16,774 bases of DNA, taken from NCBI GenBank assembly GCA_002159155.1, contig LZRQ01000062.1:1-16774 (forward strand), written 5' to 3'. The DNA is from Firmicutes bacterium ZCTH02-B6 (lineage in GTDB: Bacteria; Bacillota; Limnochordia; Limnochordales; ZCTH02-B6). Under the pieces are notes generated by a model that was given only the letters and a program-made list of their open reading frames with translations, was not told where the DNA came from and did no database searches. Below, one piece after another: positions 6,615 through 12,609 of the stretch. The first letter of the stretch is position 1. Each line of letters opens with the position of its first letter. The translations under genes and the position numbers were made by a program.

Positions 6615-7559
6615 GTGGAACTCTCCTCCCTTTGGCGCAAACCCCGCCTAGGACTTGCTCTCGGCAGCGGCGGCCTCGGCGGCGCCGCCCATATCGGTGT
6701 CATCCACGCCTTGACCGAGGCGGGGCTGCCCATCCACGTTGTCACCGGCACCAGCATCGGCGCTGTCATCGGGGGGTTGTATGCCTGCGGGTGGACCCCC
6801 GAAAAGATGCGCGAACAGCTCTTGTCCTTGACCGTCGAAGACCTATACGACGAAAAGGTCAACTCGCGCCTCGTCTTTCGCCGGGGCCTGAGCTACCTCT
6901 TTCGCCTGATCGGCCGGCGGCCCAGCCCTGAACCGCGCCTGGCCTTTACCCGGGGCGACCGCATCGCTGCTCACCTGCGGGCGTGGACCGGCGGCCGGCA
7001 GTTTGGCGACCTCAGCGTCCCGCTCGCGGTCGTTGCGACCGACTTGTCCACCGGCCGGCGAGTCGTCTTTACGGGCCCCGCGTGGGCCGAGCGGGTGCGA
7101 CGGGCGGATCCCAGCTCCATCGTAGTGGACGACGTGCCTGTGTGGCTGGCGCTGCGAGCGTCCATGACCATCCCAGGCGTGTTCGAACCGGTCATCATCC
7201 ACGGCCGCCCGCTGGCCGACGGGGGGCTCGTCGACCCGGTGCCCGACAGCCTGTTGAGCCCGCTTGGGGCTACGGTCAATGTGGCGGTGTCCCTGGAGGG
7301 TTTTCCAGGGGAACCGGCACCCATCCGGGACATCCCGCAGCTTTTGTCCCGCTCCGTGGATATCATGAGCCTCACCATTGCCACACTCCGCTCCCGGGCC
7401 CACGTGGTCATCGCGCCTGGCACGGGCGATGTGGGTCTGTTGGACCTCAGCCGGCTTCCCGACTGCATCCGCGCCGGCGAAGCGGCCGCCCGCCAGGCCG
7501 TCCCGGCCATCCAACACGCCATGCGCCGGCCGTGGGTCCGGCGGGTCACTGGCAACTGA
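6615..7559 (+). CDS. patatin-like phospholipase family protein (RssA/NTE type)
   Basis: A 314-aa putative lipid acyl hydrolase with a Ser-Asp dyad. The oxyanion-hole loop GSGGLGGAAHIG is at 17-28, the nucleophile elbow GTSIG at 45-49 (Ser47) and the Asp box ADGGLVDPVP around Asp202, in the order and spacing of bacterial RssA/YchK-type patatins. The loop lacks the Arg often seen in GxGxxRG, having GGLGG instead. There is no signal peptide, so it is probably cytosolic or membrane-associated. The GTG start follows GGAGGTGA with a 6-nt spacer and a promoter lies just upstream. The gene precedes thyX by about 105 nt with no terminator between them, so co-transcription is likely. Substrate unknown; phospholipid turnover is the family's usual role. 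Confidence 0.9.
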   Translation: MELSSLWRKPRLGLALGSGGLGGAAHIGVIHALTEAGLPIHVVTGTSIGAVIGGLYACGWTPEKMREQLLSLTVEDLYDEKVNSRLVFRRGLSYLFRLIGRRPSPEPRLAFTRGDRIAAHLRAWTGGRQFGDLSVPLAVVATDLSTGRRVVFTGPAWAERVRRADPSSIVVDDVPVWLALRASMTIPGVFEPVIIHGRPLADGGLVDPVPDSLLSPLGATVNVAVSLEGFPGEPAPIRDIPQLLSRSVDIMSLTIATLRSRAHVVIAPGTGDVGLLDLSRLPDCIRAGEAAARQAVPAIQHAMRRPWVRRVTGN

Positions 7560-7590
7560 CGGGCGGCAGCGTTGAAGCCTCTGCAAAATG

Positions 7591-7636
7591 CTCCCGCGGC
7601 CAAGAAGGTTTCGCCAACGGAAGGCGAACTTGGGAG
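7591..7636 (+). promoter_or_regulatory. hairpin in the patatin-thyX intergenic leader
   Basis: Nested inverted repeats: an inner stem TTCGCC/GGCGAA (7610-7615 with 7623-7628, 7-nt loop), then CCAAG/CTTGG (7600-7604 with 7629-7633), then CTC/GAG (7591-7593 with 7634-7636) across an internal bulge. No T-run follows, so it is not a standard terminator. It ends 28 nt before the thyX start codon and could tune thyX expression, act as an RNA-processing site, or be incidental. Confidence 0.4.
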
Positions 7637-7664
7637 CAGGAAACGTTTGAAGGAGTGAACCCTT

Positions 7665-8666
7665 TTGTCGACGCCGCTGTCTGAGCCCCGCACGGCCCCG
7701 CAGCCGCTGCCGGTGCAGCTGCCGGTGCTGGACCGGGGCTACGTGCGCCTCGAGGACGTCATGGGTACCGACCTAACGCCGGTCAACGACGCCCGCGCCT
7801 CGTACATGAAACGCTCCGAGGCGCTGACGGACCGGGACGTGCGCCTCCTGGACTTTTTGGCCACTAACGAGCACACCTCGCCGTTCCGAGGAGGCTTTGT
7901 GAAGCTCGAAATCAAGGCGCCCATCATGGTGGCCCGGGAATGGTTCAAATACCGCATCGGCTCCCACCACACGGTGGATACGGCCCAGTTTTTGGGAGTC
8001 GAAATCCCGGAGGAATTCCTGTGGACCGGACAAGGCGACGACGGCGGCCACGGGATGATGGCCGACGCCACACAGAGCCGCAACGAGGCCTCACGGCGCT
8101 ATGTAACGCTGCCGCCCGAGTATTACACACCGTCGTGGTGGCGAGGCAAGCCCGCCCGGAGTAAACAGGGATCTTCCGAGCCCGTCGCCGATGAGCTGCA
8201 GCGCAAGTGGACGGCGCGGTGGCTTGAACGCCAGGAGCAGTCCCTCAACGACTTCGAAGAAGCGCTGGCCGACGGGCTCGCGGCCGAACAGGCGCGTCTT
8301 TTCCTTTACGCCTATGGCCTCTACACCGTCTGGCGGTGGACAGCCAGCATCCAGTCGGTCGCCTGGTTCTTGCACCAGCGCGACGACGGCAAGGAACCGG
8401 GGGCGCCCGAGGACGAGCCGGCCCCCAACCCGCACGGGCTTAACGCCCAATGGGAAATACGCCAGTACGCCCGGGCCGTGCGCAAGCTGGTGGAGCCGCT
8501 TTTCCCCCACAGCCTGCCGCGCCTTTTGGCCTACTACAACAGCGCCGCCAACACCACCGCCATGCTGGCCCACATAACCGTGGGCGAGCTGCGGGAACGG
8601 CTGGCCGACGCCCCCGATGACGCGCGGGCGGCAGACGTGCTCAAGACCAAGCCAACAGCCGACTAG
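7665..8666 (+). CDS. thyX: flavin-dependent thymidylate synthase ThyX, divergent form with insertions
   Basis: Makes dTMP from dUMP with methylenetetrahydrofolate, FAD and NADPH. 333 aa, against about 220-250 for common ThyX. Family landmarks: MGTDLTPVNDARASY (33-47), EHTSPF (69-74), IKAPIMVAREWFKYRIGS (83-100), RNEASRRY (139-146), KQGS (167-170) and NAQWEIRQYARAV (260-272). The RHRx7S signature is altered: Arg-His-Arg reads Lys-Tyr-Arg (95-97), and about 38 residues lie between IGS and NEASRRY. A second, acidic Pro-rich insertion is at about 241-259. The Arg usual in the N-x-R-S helix is Gln (SIQS, about 228-231). From memory, a WKY/KQGS-type ThyX subfamily shares the first and last changes, so activity is likely. 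Start is TTG at 7665, with AAGGAG nine nt upstream; no better ATG/GTG precedes the family region. A strong terminator follows. Confidence 0.9.
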   Translation: MSTPLSEPRTAPQPLPVQLPVLDRGYVRLEDVMGTDLTPVNDARASYMKRSEALTDRDVRLLDFLATNEHTSPFRGGFVKLEIKAPIMVAREWFKYRIGSHHTVDTAQFLGVEIPEEFLWTGQGDDGGHGMMADATQSRNEASRRYVTLPPEYYTPSWWRGKPARSKQGSSEPVADELQRKWTARWLERQEQSLNDFEEALADGLAAEQARLFLYAYGLYTVWRWTASIQSVAWFLHQRDDGKEPGAPEDEPAPNPHGLNAQWEIRQYARAVRKLVEPLFPHSLPRLLAYYNSAANTTAMLAHITVGELRERLADAPDDARAADVLKTKPTAD

Positions 8667-8683
8667 GCCCGTTAAACACGCCA

Positions 8684-8723
8684 CGAGCCGGAACAGGAAG
8701 AGCTCCTGTTCCGGCTCGCTTTT
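8684..8723 (+). terminator. strong intrinsic terminator after thyX
   Basis: A perfect 15-bp inverted repeat (8684-8698 with 8704-8718, 5-nt loop) is followed by C and four T. It begins 17 nt after the thyX stop and lies 24 nt beyond the stop of the convergent 64-aa gene. Read from the other strand the stem is the same but the following T-tract is weaker (TGGCGTGTTT), so it may also serve the minus-strand operon. Confidence 0.93.
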
Positions 8724-8746
8724 CGCGCGTGCTTGCGGCTTGCCCG

Positions 8747-8941
8747 TCAGCGCCCGAGCGCCGCGCCTTGGCGGCGCAACTTCTTAGGGGCACTCCGGCG
8801 GCCGTCTGCGGTTGCCTCCTCAAACCATGCCTCGTCGGCTGGACAGTCCCAGTTGAACCACTTAAAGGCTTCCTTCTTGGTGGCAAACTCCCGCTCCCGC
8901 TCTTCGCCGCCTTCTTGCCAGCGCACGACGTATCTCGTCAT
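8747..8941 (-). CDS. small charged hypothetical protein, 64 aa
   Basis: The frame starts with ATG at 8941, 11 nt after the Nfu-domain gene stop; the SD is poor (GCTGGGA), suggesting dependence on upstream translation. The sequence opens MTRYVVRWQE, which looks like a beta strand, continues through GGEEREREFATKKEAFKWF (strand then helix), has WDCPADEAWFEEA and a basic tail (KKLRRQ). The order YVVRW...REF-x-TKKEAFKW resembles small DUF2188-like or RNase-H-N-like beta-beta-alpha modules, but this is only a shape impression. No transmembrane segment. Last gene of the minus-strand run before the 8684-8723 terminator. Confidence 0.68.
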   Translation of the reverse strand: MTRYVVRWQEGGEEREREFATKKEAFKWFNWDCPADEAWFEEATADGRRSAPKKLRRQGAALGR

Positions 8942-8952
8942 CGCGTCCCAGC

Positions 8953-9234
8953 TCACGCCTCGCCCGCGAAATGCTCCTGGAGCGTGTCGACGACCGCCGG
9001 CACCAACGTTTCCCACGAGGACCCGGGATCCTTGGTCACGGTGATGAAGTTGTTGAGGAAAAACAGCGCCTTGACGCCTTCGATGGCAAACAGCCGCGCC
9101 GCGAGCGGATCCGAGGCCGCTTGCTCCGGGTTGGTAAAAGACCGGCTGCCGCCGGTAGCCACCAAGCGGTCAAGGGTGAATTTGTACGCGTTGGGATTGG
9201 GGGTCGGATCGGCCTGCACGTCCACGTGCGCCAT
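8953..9234 (-). CDS. Nfu N-terminal domain protein (stand-alone)
   Basis: 93 aa. The pattern TPNPNAYKFTLDR (11-23), GGSRSFTNPEQAA (28-40), PLAARLFAIEGVKALFFLNNFITVTK (about 43-68) and W-x-x-L-x-P (74-79) is the Nfu/NFU1 N-terminal domain seen in Fe-S scaffold and carrier proteins. It has no cysteine and lacks the C-terminal NifU domain with CxxC that holds the cluster, so it cannot be a complete scaffold; a protein-protein or client-binding role is inferred. ATG at 9234 follows GAGGAGGTGGAGG, a strong SD lying inside the luxR-type gene: the first 65 nt of this gene overlap the end of that gene in another frame. The next gene begins 11 nt after its stop. Confidence 0.9.
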   Translation of the reverse strand: MAHVDVQADPTPNPNAYKFTLDRLVATGGSRSFTNPEQAASDPLAARLFAIEGVKALFFLNNFITVTKDPGSSWETLVPAVVDTLQEHFAGEA

Positions 9235-9865
9235 CCTCCTCCACCTCCTCGCCGGTGTAGTTGCCCCGCCCCGCCCGTTCGGCCAGCAAGTACGCAGCGA
9301 CGCGGGCGGCCTGCTGCCGCGAACCAACGCCGCACTTGGCATAGATGTTGCGGATGTGGGTGCGCACGGTGGCATAGGACAAGGTCAGTTCGGCTGCGAT
9401 CTCCCGGGCGCTGTAGCGGCGCGCAAGGTACGGCAAAATATCCCATTCCCTTGGCGTCAGCCGCTCATACAGCTGCCAATGGGGCAGGCGCTCCTCGTCC
9501 ATGTGGCGGTACGCCACATCCAGCACCCTGGCCACAAACCGCTCCGGCCGGCTCCGCCGGCTGAGCACTGCGGCGGCCCCCAGATTACGGGCACGCTGCG
9601 CCCGCGCCGGATCCGCCGCCCGGTCCACCAGCACCACAGGCACGCCCGGAAACCGCGCTTTGAGCGCTTGCATCAGCGTGCGAACACCGACGCCCAGATC
9701 CATATCGACCACCAGCACCGACGGCCGCTCCCGTTTGGACAGCACCGTGAGATGCCGCAGGTCATGGACCTCAAACACAACGCGCAACCGGGGTTCCTGA
9801 CGCAAGGCGACCAAGAGCGGAAACCGGGGCAGGGCACGCGGGGTGATCAGACCGACCGTCACCAT
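9170..9865 (-). CDS. LuxR-family transcriptional regulator with a degenerate receiver domain
   Basis: A 231-aa DNA-binding regulator. The C-terminal LuxR helix-turn-helix is at about 133-197: LTPREWDILPYLARRYS, REIAAELTLSYATVRTHI, NIYAKCGVGSRQQAARVAAY. The N-terminal 1-125 has the alpha/beta rhythm of a response-regulator receiver (VTVGLIT, SVLVVDMDLG with Asp54/Asp56, VPVVLVD, AAAVLSRR). However, the acidic pair after strand 1 is missing (LITPRA), the strand-4 Ser/Thr is Asp (LVDRA) and the strand-5 Lys is Arg, so normal phosphorylation control is doubtful. ATG at 9865 has GGGAGGTG about 12 nt upstream, a long spacer. The last 21 codons overlap the Nfu-domain gene. No histidine kinase is adjacent. 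Confidence 0.87.
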   Translation of the reverse strand: MVTVGLITPRALPRFPLLVALRQEPRLRVVFEVHDLRHLTVLSKRERPSVLVVDMDLGVGVRTLMQALKARFPGVPVVLVDRAADPARAQRARNLGAAAVLSRRSRPERFVARVLDVAYRHMDEERLPHWQLYERLTPREWDILPYLARRYSAREIAAELTLSYATVRTHIRNIYAKCGVGSRQQAARVAAYLLAERAGRGNYTGEEVEEDGARGRAGRSDPQSQRVQIHP

Positions 9866-9899
9866 CGTGGCGCAGCACCTCCCATGTCGCTGCCCCCGA

Positions 9900-9920
9900 G
9901 GGCACGGCCGGCGTGTGCCC
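9900..9920. promoter_or_regulatory. dyad upstream of the luxR-type gene, possible operator
   Basis: GGGCAC (9900-9905) and GTGCCC (9915-9920) form a 6-bp inverted repeat with a 9-nt GC-rich centre, 35-55 nt before the regulator's ATG. The spacing suits a dimeric HTH protein, so autoregulation is possible. A short dyad in GC-rich DNA can also arise by chance. No good -10/-35 pair is visible beside it, although TTTTGACG lies further upstream (9955-9962, minus strand). Confidence 0.3.
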
Positions 9921-9970
9921 TTCACATTCCGCCCCAGCGGCGATTCTCCTGCGTCAAAACGTTCCGACTC

Positions 9971-10255
9971 TTACTCCCCGGCCAACGCCGCGTTGGTGCG
10001 TGCCACCAGGGACAGGGCGAAATCCAACTGTTCCCGCACCATGTCGTCGCTGTGGATCTCGAGCCGGATGCGGTCTCCCACCACGGCGGCGGGCCGCTTG
10101 AAACCGGTGGGAATGCGCTGCCACTCGGCCTGGAACCTGGCTTGCCACCCAGGACTCGGCGCCCGGGAAAGCCGCAGGTAGATGTAGTACCACCCGGGGG
10201 TATCCGCCGGCTCGGTGTAGTCCTCCAGATCGACGACCTGCATCGCCTCGGCCAC
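9971..10255 (-). CDS. hypothetical protein, 94 aa
   Basis: The GTG start at 10255 is preceded by GGGGGAG with a spacer of about 6 nt; the frame continues upstream but reads as arginine/cysteine-rich shadow of the aminotransferase gene. The product opens MAEAMQVVDLEDYTEPADTP and contains a strand-like section (GWYYIYLRLS, about 22-31), a Trp-rich turn (PGWQARFQAEWQRIPTGF), a strand (DRIRLEIHS) and a C-terminal helix (REQLDFALSLVARTNAALAGE). It is soluble, with no Cys. I do not recognise it. It sits between the aminotransferase (about 125 nt upstream, across two hairpins) and the luxR-type gene (105 nt downstream), so operon membership is uncertain. Confidence 0.72.
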   Translation of the reverse strand: MAEAMQVVDLEDYTEPADTPGWYYIYLRLSRAPSPGWQARFQAEWQRIPTGFKRPAAVVGDRIRLEIHSDDMVREQLDFALSLVARTNAALAGE

Positions 10256-10339
10256 GGCTATCTCCCCCTTCTGTCCGCTCGGCCTATCGCGGCGGTGTGT
10301 CCGGTCATGCCGCAACCAGCGTGGCCAGCCAAGCAGCGC

Positions 10340-10375
10340 CGACCAGCGGTCGAGCCGGCCCAGCAGCGGGCCGGC
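10340..10375 (-). terminator. tandem GC hairpins after the aminotransferase gene
   Basis: Starting 4 nt after the aminotransferase TAG, the minus strand has an 8-bp perfect stem GCCGGCCC/GGGCCGGC (10375-10368 with 10361-10354, 6-nt loop) and, one base on, a second stem CGACC/GGTCG (10352-10348 with 10344-10340, 3-nt loop). No T-run follows. It could be a U-less terminator, an RNA 3'-end stabiliser or an attenuating element between the sugar genes and the orf94-luxR group. Confidence 0.45.
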
Positions 10376-10379
10376 ACGT

Positions 10380-11501
10380 CTACGCCGACGGCAACCGCCC
10401 GGGCACGAAGGCGCGCACACCCTCCGCGACCGCCGCGATATCCTGATCGGACAAGCCCGGGTGCACGGGCAAAGACAGCACCTGGCGGGAAACTTCCTCA
10501 GCCACCGGCAACGACTGGTCCGCGTACCCGAGTTCCCGGTACAGAGGCTGCTGGTGCAGCGGGATCGGATAGATGACGCCCGTCTCCACGCCGCTTTCCC
10601 GCAGCCACCGGGCCAGCTCATCCCGCTCCGGGTGCCGCACGGTGTACTGGTGGTACACGTGGTAGCAACCTTCTGGCTCCACCGGCAACACGAGCCCCGG
10701 CACCTGGGCCAGCTGCCGCGACAGGCGGACCGCGTTGGCGCGGCGCTTGAGGTTCAACTGCTCCAGCTTGGCCAGCTGGGCAAGCCCGATGGCCGCCGCC
10801 AAATCGGTCATGCGGTAGTTGTATCCTAGGAGGGCGTGTTCATACCGGTCTACCCGGCCGTGGTTGACGAGCTGGCGCACCCGCTCCGCCACCTCGTCGG
10901 AGTCGGTGACGACCATGCCGCCCTCGCCGGTGGTCAAGTTTTTCGTGGCGTAAAAGCTAAACGTCCCGGCGGTGCCAAAGGTGCCCACGCGGCGGCCGTT
11001 GTAGGCGGCACCGTGGGCCTGGGCGCAGTCCTCGATCACAATCGCGCCGTGCTCCGCGGCGATGGCCATAATGCTGGTCATGTCGCAGGGCAGGCCAAAC
11101 AAGTGCACGAGCAGCACCGCCTTGGCGGGTGTGCCCGCGTCCTTAAGCTGCCCCAGCGTCTCCGCCAGGGCCGCCGGCGACAAGTTATAGGTGTCGGGAT
11201 CGATATCGGAAAAGACCGGCACGGCACCGCAGTACAAGATCGCGTTTGCGGTGGCGATGAAAGTAAAGGGCGTCGTCACCACCCGATCGCCCGGCCCGAC
11301 GCCCGCACCCAACAAGGCGGCATGCAGGGCGACGGTACCGTTGGCGGTCGCAATCGCGTGGCGCACGCCCACATATGCGGCAAACGTTTCCTCAAAGCGA
11401 CGAACTTGCGGGCCGCTGGCGATTATCCCGGAACGGATGACGTCAGCAACCGCCTTTATCTCCTCTTCGCCCAGGTGGGGCTGGGCCAACCGGATCAACA
11501 T
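10380..11501 (-). CDS. DegT/DnrJ/EryC1/StrS-family PLP-dependent sugar aminotransferase
   Basis: A 373-aa fold-type I PLP enzyme of nucleotide-sugar metabolism: transfers an amino group, usually from glutamate, to a keto-sugar nucleotide. Visible are ANGTVALHAAL (53-63), TPFTFIATANAI (77-88), DIDPDTYN (99-106), LVHLFG (131-136), IEDCAQAHGA (156-165; Asp158 to the pyridine N) and FSFYATKNLTTGEGG (181-195; Lys187 forms the Schiff base), then NHGR and YNYRMTDLAAAIGLAQL. All key residues are present. ATG at 11501 is 9 nt after the stop of the Gfo/Idh/MocA gene, with GGGGG between, so the two are co-transcribed. Pairing with such an oxidoreductase resembles the WbpB-WbpE oxidation/transamination step of 2,3-diamino-uronic acid synthesis. 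The exact sugar is not known; no glycosyltransferase or acetyltransferase is adjacent. Confidence 0.92.
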   Translation of the reverse strand: MLIRLAQPHLGEEEIKAVADVIRSGIIASGPQVRRFEETFAAYVGVRHAIATANGTVALHAALLGAGVGPGDRVVTTPFTFIATANAILYCGAVPVFSDIDPDTYNLSPAALAETLGQLKDAGTPAKAVLLVHLFGLPCDMTSIMAIAAEHGAIVIEDCAQAHGAAYNGRRVGTFGTAGTFSFYATKNLTTGEGGMVVTDSDEVAERVRQLVNHGRVDRYEHALLGYNYRMTDLAAAIGLAQLAKLEQLNLKRRANAVRLSRQLAQVPGLVLPVEPEGCYHVYHQYTVRHPERDELARWLRESGVETGVIYPIPLHQQPLYRELGYADQSLPVAEEVSRQVLSLPVHPGLSDQDIAAVAEGVRAFVPGRLPSA

Positions 11502-11510
11502 TCGCGCCCC

Positions 11511-12506
11511 CTAGACGGCCACGCCGTTCAACGACGGCACGGCCTGCTTGTACACCTGGGCCTGCATGCGCTCGACCACTTCCAGTGCGGCCAGCCCGTC
11601 CTCGACGGTCACCAGGGGCGTCCGGCCTGTGCGCACGCACTCGAGGAAATGCTGGGTTTGGGCCAACAGCGGCTCCTCGTCCGGCACAAAGATGCGCTCG
11701 CCTACGTTCTCTAGGGTGCTCACCGTCTTGCCGTTGTTTTCATAGCGCACCCGGGTGTCGCGCGACAGCGTCAGCCGGCGGTCGATGTAGTCCATCTCGA
11801 TGTACGCACCGTCGCAGATGACGGTCAACTTGCGGATTTTCTGCTCGGTGACGCGGCTTGCGGTCAGCGTGGCCACGACGCCGTTGGACAACGTCGCGGC
11901 GCACACCGCATGATCGGCAAACAGGGAGGACTTCACCCGCTGGGCCTTGGTGGTCATGTCCTCAAACTCGGCCTGGAGGAGGTAGCGCAAAATATCGATA
12001 TCGTGCACCATCATGTCCTGGATGACGTCCAGGTCCTTGACGCGCGGGTCGAAGGGGCCCATGCGCCTCGTTTCCACGGCCACGACCCGGTGGCGCTTGA
12101 CCACCTTCGCCAGCTCCCGCACGGCCGGGTTAAAGCGCTCGATGTGGCCAACCTGGACCACGCAGCCCTGCTGCCTGGCCAGTTCGGCCAGCCGCCGCGC
12201 CTCGTCGACCGTCCGGCACACCGGTTTCTCGACCAGCACGTGGATGTTGCGCAAAAGCGCCTGCTCGGCCAGGTCGTAGTGAAAGCACGTGGGCGTGGCG
12301 ATGGTCACCGCGTCCACCTGTTCCAGCAAATCCTCTACGCGGCTAAAGGCTTGTACCTCGAATTTTTCCGCCACGGCCGCGCTCGCCTGCGGATCCACGT
12401 CGTAAACGCCCACGAAATCGCATAAATAGTTAAAGTGGGCGTATGCCCGGGCGTGGTGGCGGCCCATCCTTCCTACGCCGATCACACCCACACGTACTTT
12501 GCGCAT
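11511..12506 (-). CDS. Gfo/Idh/MocA-family NAD(P)-dependent oxidoreductase
   Basis: 331 aa. The N-terminal Rossmann fold has GVIGVGRMGRHHA (7-19; GxGxxG), the strand VGVYDVDP with an Asp for NAD ribose, ATPTCFHYDLAEQAL (70-84) and EKPVCRT (93-99, with the conserved Lys94). Catalytic-domain residues follow in GHIERFNPA (120-128) and QDMMVHDIDILRY (163-175, His168). The ATG at 12506 follows AGGAGG with a 7-nt spacer; the open frame upstream crosses the leader and is rejected. First gene of the unit with the DegT-type aminotransferase. WbpB-type UDP-sugar 3-dehydrogenase is a reasonable model: GHIERFNP is common in that branch from memory. Substrate is inferred, not shown. Transcription starts from an extended -10 promoter at 12578-12586. 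Confidence 0.91.
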   Translation of the reverse strand: MRKVRVGVIGVGRMGRHHARAYAHFNYLCDFVGVYDVDPQASAAVAEKFEVQAFSRVEDLLEQVDAVTIATPTCFHYDLAEQALLRNIHVLVEKPVCRTVDEARRLAELARQQGCVVQVGHIERFNPAVRELAKVVKRHRVVAVETRRMGPFDPRVKDLDVIQDMMVHDIDILRYLLQAEFEDMTTKAQRVKSSLFADHAVCAATLSNGVVATLTASRVTEQKIRKLTVICDGAYIEMDYIDRRLTLSRDTRVRYENNGKTVSTLENVGERIFVPDEEPLLAQTQHFLECVRTGRTPLVTVEDGLAALEVVERMQAQVYKQAVPSLNGVAV

Positions 12507-12577
12507 CGAAATCCTCCTGTCCGGCCTCGACCTGTCGCCGCGTCGTTGCGCGTCCGGCCGCCCGCACACGCGACCCA

Positions 12578-12606
12578 ATTATAGCACTTCCCGCGAGGAC
12601 ATCCCA
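12578..12606 (-). promoter_or_regulatory. extended -10 promoter for the oxidoreductase/aminotransferase unit
   Basis: On the minus strand TGC immediately precedes a perfect TATAAT (12583-12578), an extended -10. The -35 position 17 nt upstream (TGGGAT, 12606-12601) is poor, as is usual for this class. The predicted start is near 12571, giving a leader of about 65 nt. The element lies just beyond the stop of the dGTPase gene (12610), so the -35 region abuts that gene. Confidence 0.65.
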
Positions 12607-12609
12607 GGG

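Noticed and set aside
8729..10576. 615-codon open frame on the plus strand
   Set aside because: Antisense to five minus-strand genes, including the clear Nfu-domain and LuxR proteins; composition is Pro/Arg/His-rich with no recognisable fold.
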